NCBI GenBank assembly: GCA_029243165.1
Contig: JAQWSN010000024.1
Span: 1-64,000 of the forward strand
Direction: 5' to 3'
Source of the DNA: Flavobacteriaceae bacterium
GTDB lineage: Bacteria; Bacteroidota; Bacteroidia; Flavobacteriales; Flavobacteriaceae
Length of the DNA: 64,000 bases
A model generated the notes under the pieces. That model was not told the origin of the DNA. It did not search any database and worked only from the letters and a program-made list of their open reading frames with translations. Shown in pieces: positions 27,952 through 35,737 of this stretch. Position numbers and translations under genes: made by a program. Numbering within the stretch: the first letter of the stretch is position 1; every line of letters starts with the position of its first letter.

Positions 27952-28854
27952 ATGTTCTTAAAGCAAGCCCTTTCCTATAAAAATCCCTTTTGGATGTACC
28001 TTCTGGGATCTTTTGTCATTATTATTTTTAATGTTTTTGGACAACTTCCATTAACTTTTGCCATCATTGAAGAAGGTGCTGTCACGCCTGGTTCCGACCC
28101 TATGGAAGCCATGAGAAATATTGATAAAAACCTTCAGCTTTTTCTATTATTGATTCCCTTTGTAATTGGGTTTTTGGGTCTTTGGTTGGTCGTAAAAAAG
28201 TTACATGAAAGAACACTATTAAGCATATCAACTTCTCGAAAAACAATGGATTGGAGTCGTAGTCTGTTTGCTTTTTCAGTTTGGGCTGGAATAACTGTAG
28301 TTATCATACTTTTGGATTATGTCCTGAGTCCTGAGGACTACAAATGGAATTTTAACCCCCAGCAATTTATCATTCTCTTTATTGTCGCTACTCTATTAAT
28401 ACCCATTCAAACCAGTATGGAGGAATACGTTTTTAGGGGATATTTGATGCAGGGTTTTGGGGGCTTATTTAAAAATGCATGGGCACCACTGGTCATGACT
28501 TCTTTAATTTTCGGGTCATTACATATTTTTAATCCTGAAGTCGAAAAACTAGGCTATGGGATCATGGGCTACTACATAGGAACAGGATTTTTCTTGGGAG
28601 TTATGACTCTTATGGACGAAGGTATTGAACTTGCTTTAGGTTTTCATGCTGCAAATAACCTAGTCACTGCGTTACTTGTTACTTCCAATTGGACCGCTTT
28701 CCAAACAGAATCCGTACTCATTGATATTTCGGAGCCTTCTTTAGGTGCAGAAATATTTATTTCCTTACTCGTTTTGTATCCTTTATTTTTATTGCTGATG
28801 TCTAAAAAGTACGGCTGGAAGAATTGGAAAGAAAATCTCACTTCAACATTATAA
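27952..28854 (+). CDS. CPBP-family intramembrane glutamic endopeptidase
   Basis: About 300 aa with seven or eight hydrophobic helices. The catalytic motifs of the CPBP (CAAX protease/bacteriocin-processing) family are complete: EEYVFRGYL, SLIFGSLHIFN and GFHAANN. I use the ATG at 27952, which avoids overlap with menC; the ATG at 27931 would overlap it by 16 bases. It sits between menC and menE, one base before menE, so is probably co-transcribed. A role in menaquinone metabolism is not known; its substrate is unidentified. Confidence 0.88.
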   Translation: MFLKQALSYKNPFWMYLLGSFVIIIFNVFGQLPLTFAIIEEGAVTPGSDPMEAMRNIDKNLQLFLLLIPFVIGFLGLWLVVKKLHERTLLSISTSRKTMDWSRSLFAFSVWAGITVVIILLDYVLSPEDYKWNFNPQQFIILFIVATLLIPIQTSMEEYVFRGYLMQGFGGLFKNAWAPLVMTSLIFGSLHIFNPEVEKLGYGIMGYYIGTGFFLGVMTLMDEGIELALGFHAANNLVTALLVTSNWTAFQTESVLIDISEPSLGAEIFISLLVLYPLFLLLMSKKYGWKNWKENLTSTL

Positions 28855-28855
28855 A

Positions 28856-29947
28856 ATGCAAATACCACATTACACTAAAATTCACAATCGCTTTTTACTC
28901 AATGGATTCCCATACGATTGGAACGGGCTGAAACAAGTAGCTTACAGTTTTATTAAAGAAGGAGACCAGTATGAAAAATATATGGGTGACTTTTTAATGG
29001 ATTGGTTAGACCACTCGGAAACCATTGATTTAGTAACCTCCGGAACAACTGCTTCCCCTAAAAAAATTCGTTTTCAAAAGCAAGCCCTAGTAAATAGTGC
29101 AATTGCTACCGGAGACTTTTTTAATGTCAGTGTTGGCGATCGTGCTTTGCATTGTCTCCCATCAAATTTTATTGCGGGTAAAATGATGCTGATTCGCGCC
29201 ATGATTTTAGGGCTTTCATTAGATCTGGTCTCACCCAAGAGGAACCCCTTTTACAAAAATCAGAAAACATATGATTTTGTAGCGATGACACCAATGCAAG
29301 CATTTCACTCTTTGGACAATATTAAGCAGGTAAAAAAATTGATCATAGGGGGTGCTTTTGTTTCAAAGTCATTGCAAGAAGCCCTACTGAAAACAAAAGT
29401 AAAAGCTTATGAAACCTACGGAATGACAGAAACTTTGTCCCATATTGCTGTGCGCACAATGGAGGATTCACCTTCTGAGTTTCGCTGCTTACCTTATGTG
29501 GAAATTGAGCAAGATCAAAGGGGTTGTTTGGTGGTTACCTCAGAATTGTTGCAAGTAGATCATTTTGTTACCAACGATGCAATAGAACTTTTAGAAGATC
29601 AGCGTTTTAAATTAATAGGTAGGGTAGATGAGGTAATTAATTCAGGAGGAGTAAAATTACATCCACAACAAATAGAGCGTAAGCTTTCACAAGTGATTTC
29701 AGCCCACTTTTTTATTGGGGGAATAGCTGATGACGAATTGGGTGAAAAAGTCATTTTAGCATTAAAACATTCAGCCTCGATAGACCTTGATCAGCTTACA
29801 GATAGGATTAAAAAATGTAAAAGTCTTGAACCCTTCGAGTGTCCTAAGTCCATTGTTATTTTTTCAAACTTTATGGAGACCGACAGCGGGAAGATTAGAA
29901 GAAAAGAAACTCTTTTACAAGACCCAGTAAAAGTTTTAGACTTGTAA
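28856..29947 (+). CDS. menE: o-succinylbenzoate-CoA ligase
   Basis: 363-aa acyl-adenylate-forming enzyme that activates o-succinylbenzoate with ATP and CoA. The P-loop-like motif DLVTSGTTASPKKIRFQKQAL, YETYGMTETLSH and GRVDEVINSGGVKLHP are present, with a C-terminal catalytic lysine in METDSGKIRRKE. Shorter than the E. coli protein because the N-terminal domain is reduced, as I recall for Bacteroidota MenE. Last gene of the men run. Its 3' end overlaps the convergent carboxyltransferase by 12 bases. Confidence 0.93.
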   Translation: MQIPHYTKIHNRFLLNGFPYDWNGLKQVAYSFIKEGDQYEKYMGDFLMDWLDHSETIDLVTSGTTASPKKIRFQKQALVNSAIATGDFFNVSVGDRALHCLPSNFIAGKMMLIRAMILGLSLDLVSPKRNPFYKNQKTYDFVAMTPMQAFHSLDNIKQVKKLIIGGAFVSKSLQEALLKTKVKAYETYGMTETLSHIAVRTMEDSPSEFRCLPYVEIEQDQRGCLVVTSELLQVDHFVTNDAIELLEDQRFKLIGRVDEVINSGGVKLHPQQIERKLSQVISAHFFIGGIADDELGEKVILALKHSASIDLDQLTDRIKKCKSLEPFECPKSIVIFSNFMETDSGKIRRKETLLQDPVKVLDL

Positions 29948-31645
29948 AACCCCCATATTAAATTTTTCCTCTGCAGGAGACTCATTGGCAGTTTCAATTC
30001 CCATACTGATCCACTCTCTTGTGGCCATGGGGTCAATTACAGCATCAATCCACAACTGGGAAGCGGCGTGTAGGATCTGAGTTTTTTCTTCATAACGTGA
30101 CTGGATTTCTTTCTTCAGGTCCTCTTCTTTTTTTACTTGCTTTTCTTTAGTTTCTTTTTTTGAAGTAGCTTTTTCTATTTGGAGTAAAACATTAGAAGCT
30201 TGTGCACCTCCCATTACTGCAATTTTAGCTGTGGGCCATGCAATCATAAATCTTGGGTCAAACGACCTGCCACACATGGCATAATTTCCTGCACCAAAGG
30301 AATTTCCAATCACTACTGTAAATTTAGGGACTACAGAATTTGAAACTGCATTGACCATTTTTGCGCCATCTTTGATGATTCCGCTATGCTCCGCTTTACT
30401 ACCTACCATAAATCCAGTTACGTCTTGAAGAAAGACAAGTGGGATGTTACGTTGATTGCAATTGGCAATGAATCGGGTTGCCTTGTCTGCTGAATCCCCA
30501 TAAATAACTCCACCAAACTGCATTTCTCCTGTTTTGCTTTTAACGACTTTTCTTTGATTTGCCACGATACCTACTGACCATCCGTCAATTTTCGCATAGG
30601 TTGTGATTAGAGTTTGTCCATATTCTTTTTTGTATTCATCCAAAGAGTTTGCATCGACTAAATGATCTAGCAAAGCATAGGTGTCGTAGGGTTGGGTTCT
30701 AACCTTGGGCAAACAGCCGTAGATTTCTTCTAAAGGTAACACGGGGAGGGTAATTTCAGATCGCTTGAAACCAGCTTTAGGGCGAGATCCCATTTTCTCT
30801 ACTAAACTGCGAATTTTGTTCAGTGCGGCGGAGTCATCTTTTACTTTGTAATCAGTAACACCACTGATACTGCTGTGGGTATCTGCACCTCCAAGTGTTT
30901 CGTTATCAATATTTTCTCCAATAGCCGCTTTTACCAAATAACTTCCAGCCAAAAAAATACTCCCAGTTTTTTCAACGATTATGGATTCATCAGACATGAT
31001 CGGTAAATAAGCTCCTCCGGCTACACAACTTCCCATTACAGCAGCAATCTGAACGATACCCATACTACTCATCCGAGCGTTATTTCTAAAAATTCGACCA
31101 AAATCTTCTTTATCTGCAAAAATTTGATCCTGGAGCGGTAGAAAAATCCCTGCACTATCTACAAGATAAACAATTGGGATTCGGTTTTGCATGGCAATTT
31201 CTTGGGCTCTTAGATTTTTTTTAGCGGTCATTGGAAACCAAGCACCAGCTTTTACAGTAGGGTCATTTGCTACTATTACACAATACCTTCCAGCAATTTT
31301 CCCAATAACAACTACAACACCTGCAGAAGGACATCCGCCGTATTCTTGGTACATGTTTTCAGCTGCCAATACACCTATCTCAAAAGTTTCATTTGGATTA
31401 TCAACCAGTTGATCAATCCGTTTTCTTGCGCTTAATTTTCCTTTATCTTCAAGCTTTTTTAAGCGTTCTTTTCCACCTCCCAACTTATTTTTGCGCACCT
31501 TAGCTTCAAGTGATGCCCATGCCATTTTGATAGCGTCTTTATTTTTCTCCTCTTCTAATTTCATTCGAATTTGTTCTTCATTTACGAAAGTACTAATTTC
31601 TATAGGGAGGATTTTAAATAAAAGTTCGATATTTGTCTTTTCCAT
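29936..31645 (-). CDS. Acyl-CoA carboxylase beta subunit (carboxyltransferase)
   Basis: 569 aa. Transfers carboxyl from biotin to an acyl-CoA such as propionyl- or methylcrotonyl-CoA. Characteristic blocks are EYGGCPSAGVVVVIGKIAGR, LVDSAGIFLPLQDQIFADKE, MGSCVAGGAYLPIMSDE, LQDVTGFMVGSKAEHSG and GNSFGAGNYAMCGRSFDP. A Lys/Glu-rich segment (about residues 490-520) replaces part of the usual linker. ATG at 31645; the codon just before is TTG. No biotin carboxylase or biotin-carrier gene is nearby, so the acyl-CoA specificity is undecided. Confidence 0.92.
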   Translation of the reverse strand: MEKTNIELLFKILPIEISTFVNEEQIRMKLEEEKNKDAIKMAWASLEAKVRKNKLGGGKERLKKLEDKGKLSARKRIDQLVDNPNETFEIGVLAAENMYQEYGGCPSAGVVVVIGKIAGRYCVIVANDPTVKAGAWFPMTAKKNLRAQEIAMQNRIPIVYLVDSAGIFLPLQDQIFADKEDFGRIFRNNARMSSMGIVQIAAVMGSCVAGGAYLPIMSDESIIVEKTGSIFLAGSYLVKAAIGENIDNETLGGADTHSSISGVTDYKVKDDSAALNKIRSLVEKMGSRPKAGFKRSEITLPVLPLEEIYGCLPKVRTQPYDTYALLDHLVDANSLDEYKKEYGQTLITTYAKIDGWSVGIVANQRKVVKSKTGEMQFGGVIYGDSADKATRFIANCNQRNIPLVFLQDVTGFMVGSKAEHSGIIKDGAKMVNAVSNSVVPKFTVVIGNSFGAGNYAMCGRSFDPRFMIAWPTAKIAVMGGAQASNVLLQIEKATSKKETKEKQVKKEEDLKKEIQSRYEEKTQILHAASQLWIDAVIDPMATREWISMGIETANESPAEEKFNMGVLQV

Positions 31646-31653
31646 CAACCACC

Positions 31654-31833
31654 ATGAGTTTAAACAAAAATAAAATCTTCGGTTACACCGCTCTTGTCAT
31701 GGCTATTTTAGGGACTGCATTAATTCTTATCGGCTTGCTTAAATATCCAGAATACGCAATAGGATTCTCTATTGCAGGTATTGGTTTCTATGCTATTGCA
31801 TGGGCTTTTAACGCATTAAGAGGTAGAATTTAA
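31654..31833 (+). CDS. Small CAL67264-type membrane protein (59 aa)
   Basis: Begins MSLNKNKIFGYTALVMAILG, with two hydrophobic helices separated by a short loop (KYPEYA), ending AFNALRGRI. Size, sequence and position directly before ettA fit the flavobacterial small membrane family I know as CAL67264. I start at 31654; the longer frame from 31633 would overlap the divergent carboxyltransferase gene. One base separates it from ettA. Function unknown. Confidence 0.8.
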   Translation: MSLNKNKIFGYTALVMAILGTALILIGLLKYPEYAIGFSIAGIGFYAIAWAFNALRGRI

Positions 31834-31834
31834 T

Positions 31835-33529
31835 ATGGCAGACGATAAAAAAGTAATTTTCTCAATGAATGGGGTAAGTAAAACGTATCCAAGCGCTAAT
31901 CAACCCGTTTTAAAGAATATTTATCTCAGTTTTTTTTATGGGGCTAAAATCGGAATTTTAGGACTCAACGGTTCAGGAAAGTCTACTTTGCTAAAAATCA
32001 TTGCAGGACTGGATACCAATTTTCAAGGAGACGTCGTTTTTTCAAAAGACTACAGTGTAGGTTACCTAGAACAAGAGCCGCAACTGGACGATGAAAAAAC
32101 AGTATTAGATGTTGTTAAGGAAGGTGCTTCAGCTACGGTAGCAATTTTAGAGGAATACAACAAAATAAACGATCAGTTTGGATTGCCAGAGGTTTACGAA
32201 AATGCTGATAAAATGCAGGAGTTAATGGATCGACAAGCGCAACTTCAAGATCAAATTGATGCAGCAAACGCTTGGGAACTTGATACCCAACTAGAAATTG
32301 CAATGGATGCTTTGAGAACTCCTCCAGGAGATCAAAAAATCGGGGTATTGTCTGGTGGAGAGCGAAGAAGGGTGGCACTATGCCGTTTGTTATTACAAAA
32401 ACCGGATGTTCTGCTACTGGATGAACCAACGAACCACCTTGATGCAGAATCGGTCCATTGGTTAGAGCATCATTTGGCTCAATACAAGGGCACCGTAATT
32501 GCAGTAACACACGACCGTTATTTTTTAGATAATGTAGCCGGTTGGATTTTAGAGTTGGATCGGGGAGAGGGAATTCCTTGGAAAGGGAATTATTCTTCTT
32601 GGTTGGATCAAAAATCAAAGCGTTTGGCACAAGAACAAAAACAGGCCTCAAAACGTCAAAAAACACTTGAACGCGAATTGGAATGGGTTCGTATGGCTCC
32701 CAAAGGGCGTCAAAGCAAGCAAAAAGCGCGTTTATCGAATTACGATAAATTGATGAGTCAAGACCAAAAGCAGGTGGATGAAAAACTGGAAATATTTATT
32801 CCAAATGGCCCGAGGTTAGGAACAAATGTCATTGAAGCGAAAAATGTTGCTAAGGCATTTGGAGACAAACTTTTGTACGACGATTTGAATTTTGTATTAC
32901 CCCAAGCTGGAATTGTTGGTGTTATCGGTCCAAACGGTGCAGGAAAGTCAACTGTTTTCCGAATGATTATGGGTGAGCAAACTGCTGATGGTGGAAGTTT
33001 TACTGTAGGTGATACTGTAAAGCTGGCTTATGTAGATCAATCTCATTCTAATATTAATCCAGAAAAATCGATTTGGCAAAACTTTAGTGACGAGCAAGAA
33101 ATGATCATGTTGGGAGGAAGACAAATCAATTCTAGAGCATTTTTGAGTCGATTTAATTTTAGTGGTAGTGAGCAAAATAAAAAAGTAGCAGCACTTTCGG
33201 GTGGAGAACGTAACCGTTTGCACCTTGCTATGACTTTAAAAGAAGAAGGAAACGTATTGTTGTTGGACGAACCGACTAACGATTTAGATGTCAATACACT
33301 CAGAGCATTAGAAGAAGGTTTAGAAAATTTTGCTGGCTGTGCAGTAGTAATTTCTCACGATCGTTGGTTTTTGGATCGAATTTGCACTCATATTCTAGCT
33401 TTTGAAGGGAATTCGCAGGTGTATTTCTTCGAAGGATCATTCTCTGATTATGAAGAAAATAAAAAGAAGCGTTTGGGTCAGGATTTAATGCCTAAACGAA
33501 TACAATACAGGAAACTAACTCGAGATTAG
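31835..33529 (+). CDS. ettA: Energy-dependent translational throttle protein EttA
   Basis: 564-aa ABC-F ATPase that binds the ribosomal E site and gates entry into elongation according to ATP/ADP ratio. Two ABC domains: Walker A GLNGSGKST and GPNGAGKST, signatures LSGGERRRVALCR and LSGGERNRLHLA. Between them are the P-site-tRNA interaction linker and the arm. The domain order and the LDEPTNHLDAES segment agree with EttA. No membrane domain. Tail overlaps the convergent acetyltransferase by 4 bases. Confidence 0.95.
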   Translation: MADDKKVIFSMNGVSKTYPSANQPVLKNIYLSFFYGAKIGILGLNGSGKSTLLKIIAGLDTNFQGDVVFSKDYSVGYLEQEPQLDDEKTVLDVVKEGASATVAILEEYNKINDQFGLPEVYENADKMQELMDRQAQLQDQIDAANAWELDTQLEIAMDALRTPPGDQKIGVLSGGERRRVALCRLLLQKPDVLLLDEPTNHLDAESVHWLEHHLAQYKGTVIAVTHDRYFLDNVAGWILELDRGEGIPWKGNYSSWLDQKSKRLAQEQKQASKRQKTLERELEWVRMAPKGRQSKQKARLSNYDKLMSQDQKQVDEKLEIFIPNGPRLGTNVIEAKNVAKAFGDKLLYDDLNFVLPQAGIVGVIGPNGAGKSTVFRMIMGEQTADGGSFTVGDTVKLAYVDQSHSNINPEKSIWQNFSDEQEMIMLGGRQINSRAFLSRFNFSGSEQNKKVAALSGGERNRLHLAMTLKEEGNVLLLDEPTNDLDVNTLRALEEGLENFAGCAVVISHDRWFLDRICTHILAFEGNSQVYFFEGSFSDYEENKKKRLGQDLMPKRIQYRKLTRD

Positions 33530-33990
33530 TTTGTCAGTTCCAATTCCATTTTAATATTTCCCCTTGCATATTTAATATCTGGATCAATGGGTACTTCTTT
33601 GAATCCAAACTTGCGGTAAAGGTAGATGGAATTTTTAAGGATTGTACTTGAATAGAGTATTAGCGAATTCCAATGATGCTGTTCAGCATAGCGAATGGCA
33701 AATTGCATCATGAGATTCCCATATCCCTTTCCTCGCTCTTTTGGGGTCAATGCCATTTTACTAAATTCGTAAAGACCCTCTCCTTTTTTTAGAAAAGCAA
33801 AGGTGCCGATAGTTTTTCCTTCTTTTAACACCATAAAAATACTTCCCCCTTTATCCAGTATTTCAGCTTGAGGATTGCTCAACACTAATTCGTCATAGGA
33901 TTCTACTTCAAAATAAGCTTCCAACCATTCGATATTTAATGATTTAAAGGCTTCAGCATCAGCGTGTTTGTAAGGACGAAAATCAATCAT
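33526..33990 (-). CDS. GNAT-family N-acetyltransferase
   Basis: 154 aa. The acetyl-CoA-binding A motif is MALTPKERGKGYGNLMMQFAIRYA and the later YRKFGFKEVP fits a GNAT C-terminus. Acceptor unknown. It starts one base after the fumC stop, so is probably the second gene of a fumC transcript. Confidence 0.88.
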   Translation of the reverse strand: MIDFRPYKHADAEAFKSLNIEWLEAYFEVESYDELVLSNPQAEILDKGGSIFMVLKEGKTIGTFAFLKKGEGLYEFSKMALTPKERGKGYGNLMMQFAIRYAEQHHWNSLILYSSTILKNSIYLYRKFGFKEVPIDPDIKYARGNIKMELELTN

Positions 33991-33991
33991 A

Positions 33992-35386
33992 TCAGCGATT
34001 TCCAGTCATGTCTTCAGGTTTTACCCACGCATCAAATTCCTTCTCCGTCAGGTATCCAAGAGCTAGACTAGCTTCTTTTAATGTAGTTCCTTCTTGATGT
34101 GCTTTGTTTGCAATCTCAGCAGCTTTGTAATAGCCAATTTTAGTATTTAATGCAGTGACCAACATCAAAGAGTTTTTAACGAGTTCATTAATTCTTTGGT
34201 GGTTGGGCTCTATTCCAACAACACAGTTTTCGGTAAAACTCACACAAGCATCTCCTATCAAGCGTGCTGACTGTAAAATATTGGCTGCCATTACCGGTTT
34301 GAAAACATTCAATTCATAATGCCCTTGAGTTCCTGCAATTGTTATTGCAACGTCATTCCCCATAATTTGGGCACAAACCATAGTGAGCGCCTCTGATTGT
34401 GTAGGATTTACTTTTCCAGGCATTATTGAGCTTCCGGGTTCATTAGCAGGAATGATGAGTTCTCCAATCCCAGAACGAGGGCCAGATGCCATCAAACGAA
34501 TATCATTTCCAATTTTATTCAACGAAACGGCTAGCTGTTTTAATGCTCCGTGAGACTCTACTATGGCATCGTGGGCAGCAAGGGCTTCAAATTTATTTTC
34601 AGCACTCTTAAAGGGTAAACCTGTAAATTCTGCAATGTATTCGGCAACTCTTTCTGCATATCCTTCTGGTGTGTTGATTCCAGTGCCCACTGCTGTTCCT
34701 CCCAATGCCAATTCAGAGAGATGGTCTAGGGTGTTTTTCAGGGCTTTAATTCCATGGTCTAATTGAGAGACATATCCCGAAAATTCTTGACCTAGTGTTA
34801 GTGGAGTAGCGTCCATTAAATGGGTACGTCCAATTTTCACAACATCTTTAAAAGCTTCGGCTTTTTGTTGTAAGGCATTTCTAAGTTTTAGTACGCCGGG
34901 GAGAGTTGTTTCAACAATCATTTTGTAAACGGCAATATGCATCCCCGTTGGGAAGGTGTCGTTGGAAGATTGAGATTTATTGACATCGTCGTTTGGAGCC
35001 AGAGTTTTTTTTCCAATTCCTAAGGTATTGCCAGCAAGAACATGAGCTCTATTGGCGATAACTTCATTAACATTCATATTGCTTTGGGTTCCGGATCCTG
35101 TTTGCCAAATAACCAAAGGAAACTGATCGTCAAGCTTACCTTCCAAGATTTCGTCACAAACCCGAGCGATCAAATCCCTTTTGGACTCATCTAATACCCC
35201 AAGTTTGTGATTGGTGAAGGCAGCTGCTTTTTTAAGATATGCAAAACCGTAAATGATTTCTTTTGGCATGGAACCCGATGCTCCAATTTTAAAATTGGAA
35301 CGCGAACGTTCCGTCTGCGCTCCCCAATATACTTCTTTGGGAACCTTTACTTCTCCAAGGGTATCTTTTTCTATTCGGTATTCCAT
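33992..35386 (-). CDS. fumC: Class II fumarate hydratase
   Basis: 464-aa TCA-cycle enzyme, fumarate plus water to malate, iron-independent. Signature [16 protein letters not shown], plus [21 protein letters not shown] and [19 protein letters not shown]. The ORF runs 30 codons further upstream, but a -7 promoter element lies inside that stretch, so the ATG at 35386 ([16 protein letters not shown]) is the start. Succinate dehydrogenase and malate dehydrogenase are not in the window. Confidence 0.96.
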   Translation of the reverse strand: MEYRIEKDTLGEVKVPKEVYWGAQTERSRSNFKIGASGSMPKEIIYGFAYLKKAAAFTNHKLGVLDESKRDLIARVCDEILEGKLDDQFPLVIWQTGSGTQSNMNVNEVIANRAHVLAGNTLGIGKKTLAPNDDVNKSQSSNDTFPTGMHIAVYKMIVETTLPGVLKLRNALQQKAEAFKDVVKIGRTHLMDATPLTLGQEFSGYVSQLDHGIKALKNTLDHLSELALGGTAVGTGINTPEGYAERVAEYIAEFTGLPFKSAENKFEALAAHDAIVESHGALKQLAVSLNKIGNDIRLMASGPRSGIGELIIPANEPGSSIMPGKVNPTQSEALTMVCAQIMGNDVAITIAGTQGHYELNVFKPVMAANILQSARLIGDACVSFTENCVVGIEPNHQRINELVKNSLMLVTALNTKIGYYKAAEIANKAHQEGTTLKEASLALGYLTEKEFDAWVKPEDMTGNR

Positions 35387-35403
35387 CAGTTTAGGATTTT
35401 TTA

Positions 35404-35411
35404 CAAAAATA
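35404..35411 (-). promoter_or_regulatory. -7 promoter element of fumC
   Basis: TATTTTTG on the minus strand (CAAAAATA on plus), 17 bases before the ATG at 35386, matches TAnnTTTG. It supports the short fumC start. No clear TTG element at the expected spacing. Confidence 0.5.
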
Positions 35412-35530
35412 CTAGGTTTGAAAGAAACCCGATTTGTAGCGTGCATTTTTTTTTTAAAAAAGTCATCTAAAATCAAATTGATTCTAAAAAACTAAAAAAA
35501 ATGATTAATTTTGAATCATAAAACAATCAC

Positions 35531-35707
35531 ATGTTTGAATTTGATCAATATCTCGGTTTTATTTCTTTTTTAACCATCCTTACCATTGGGTTTTGGCTAA
35601 TGATTTTTTTGTTGACTTTTGTCATCCCTTATTGGTTGATTGGAGCGTTCCGCGAATACTTAAAGTACGGGCGTGACAGAAATAAACTAGAAGAAAAAAC
35701 AAAATAA
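35531..35707 (+). CDS. Small membrane protein of unknown function (58 aa)
   Basis: Begins MFEFDQYLGFISFLTILTIG, a long hydrophobic stretch to about residue 36, then a charged tail (YLKYGRDRNKLEEKTK). One or two transmembrane helices. It stands alone between divergent fumC and convergent TonB receptor and is followed by a strong terminator, which supports it being expressed. I do not recognise the family. Confidence 0.6.
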   Translation: MFEFDQYLGFISFLTILTIGFWLMIFLLTFVIPYWLIGAFREYLKYGRDRNKLEEKTK

Positions 35708-35731
35708 AAAAGGGGCTGAAAAGCCCCTTTT
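35707..35731. terminator. Bidirectional terminator
   Basis: AAAAGGGGCT, loop GAAA, AGCCCCTTTT: a GC-rich stem with A-run on one side and T-run on the other, so it can stop both the 58-aa gene (plus) and the TonB-dependent receptor gene (minus). Confidence 0.85.
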
Positions 35732-35737
35732 AGTATC

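Noticed and set aside
32133-32666. 177-codon antisense frame in ettA
   Set aside because: No family resemblance, and the opposite strand is clearly EttA; it is a shadow frame.
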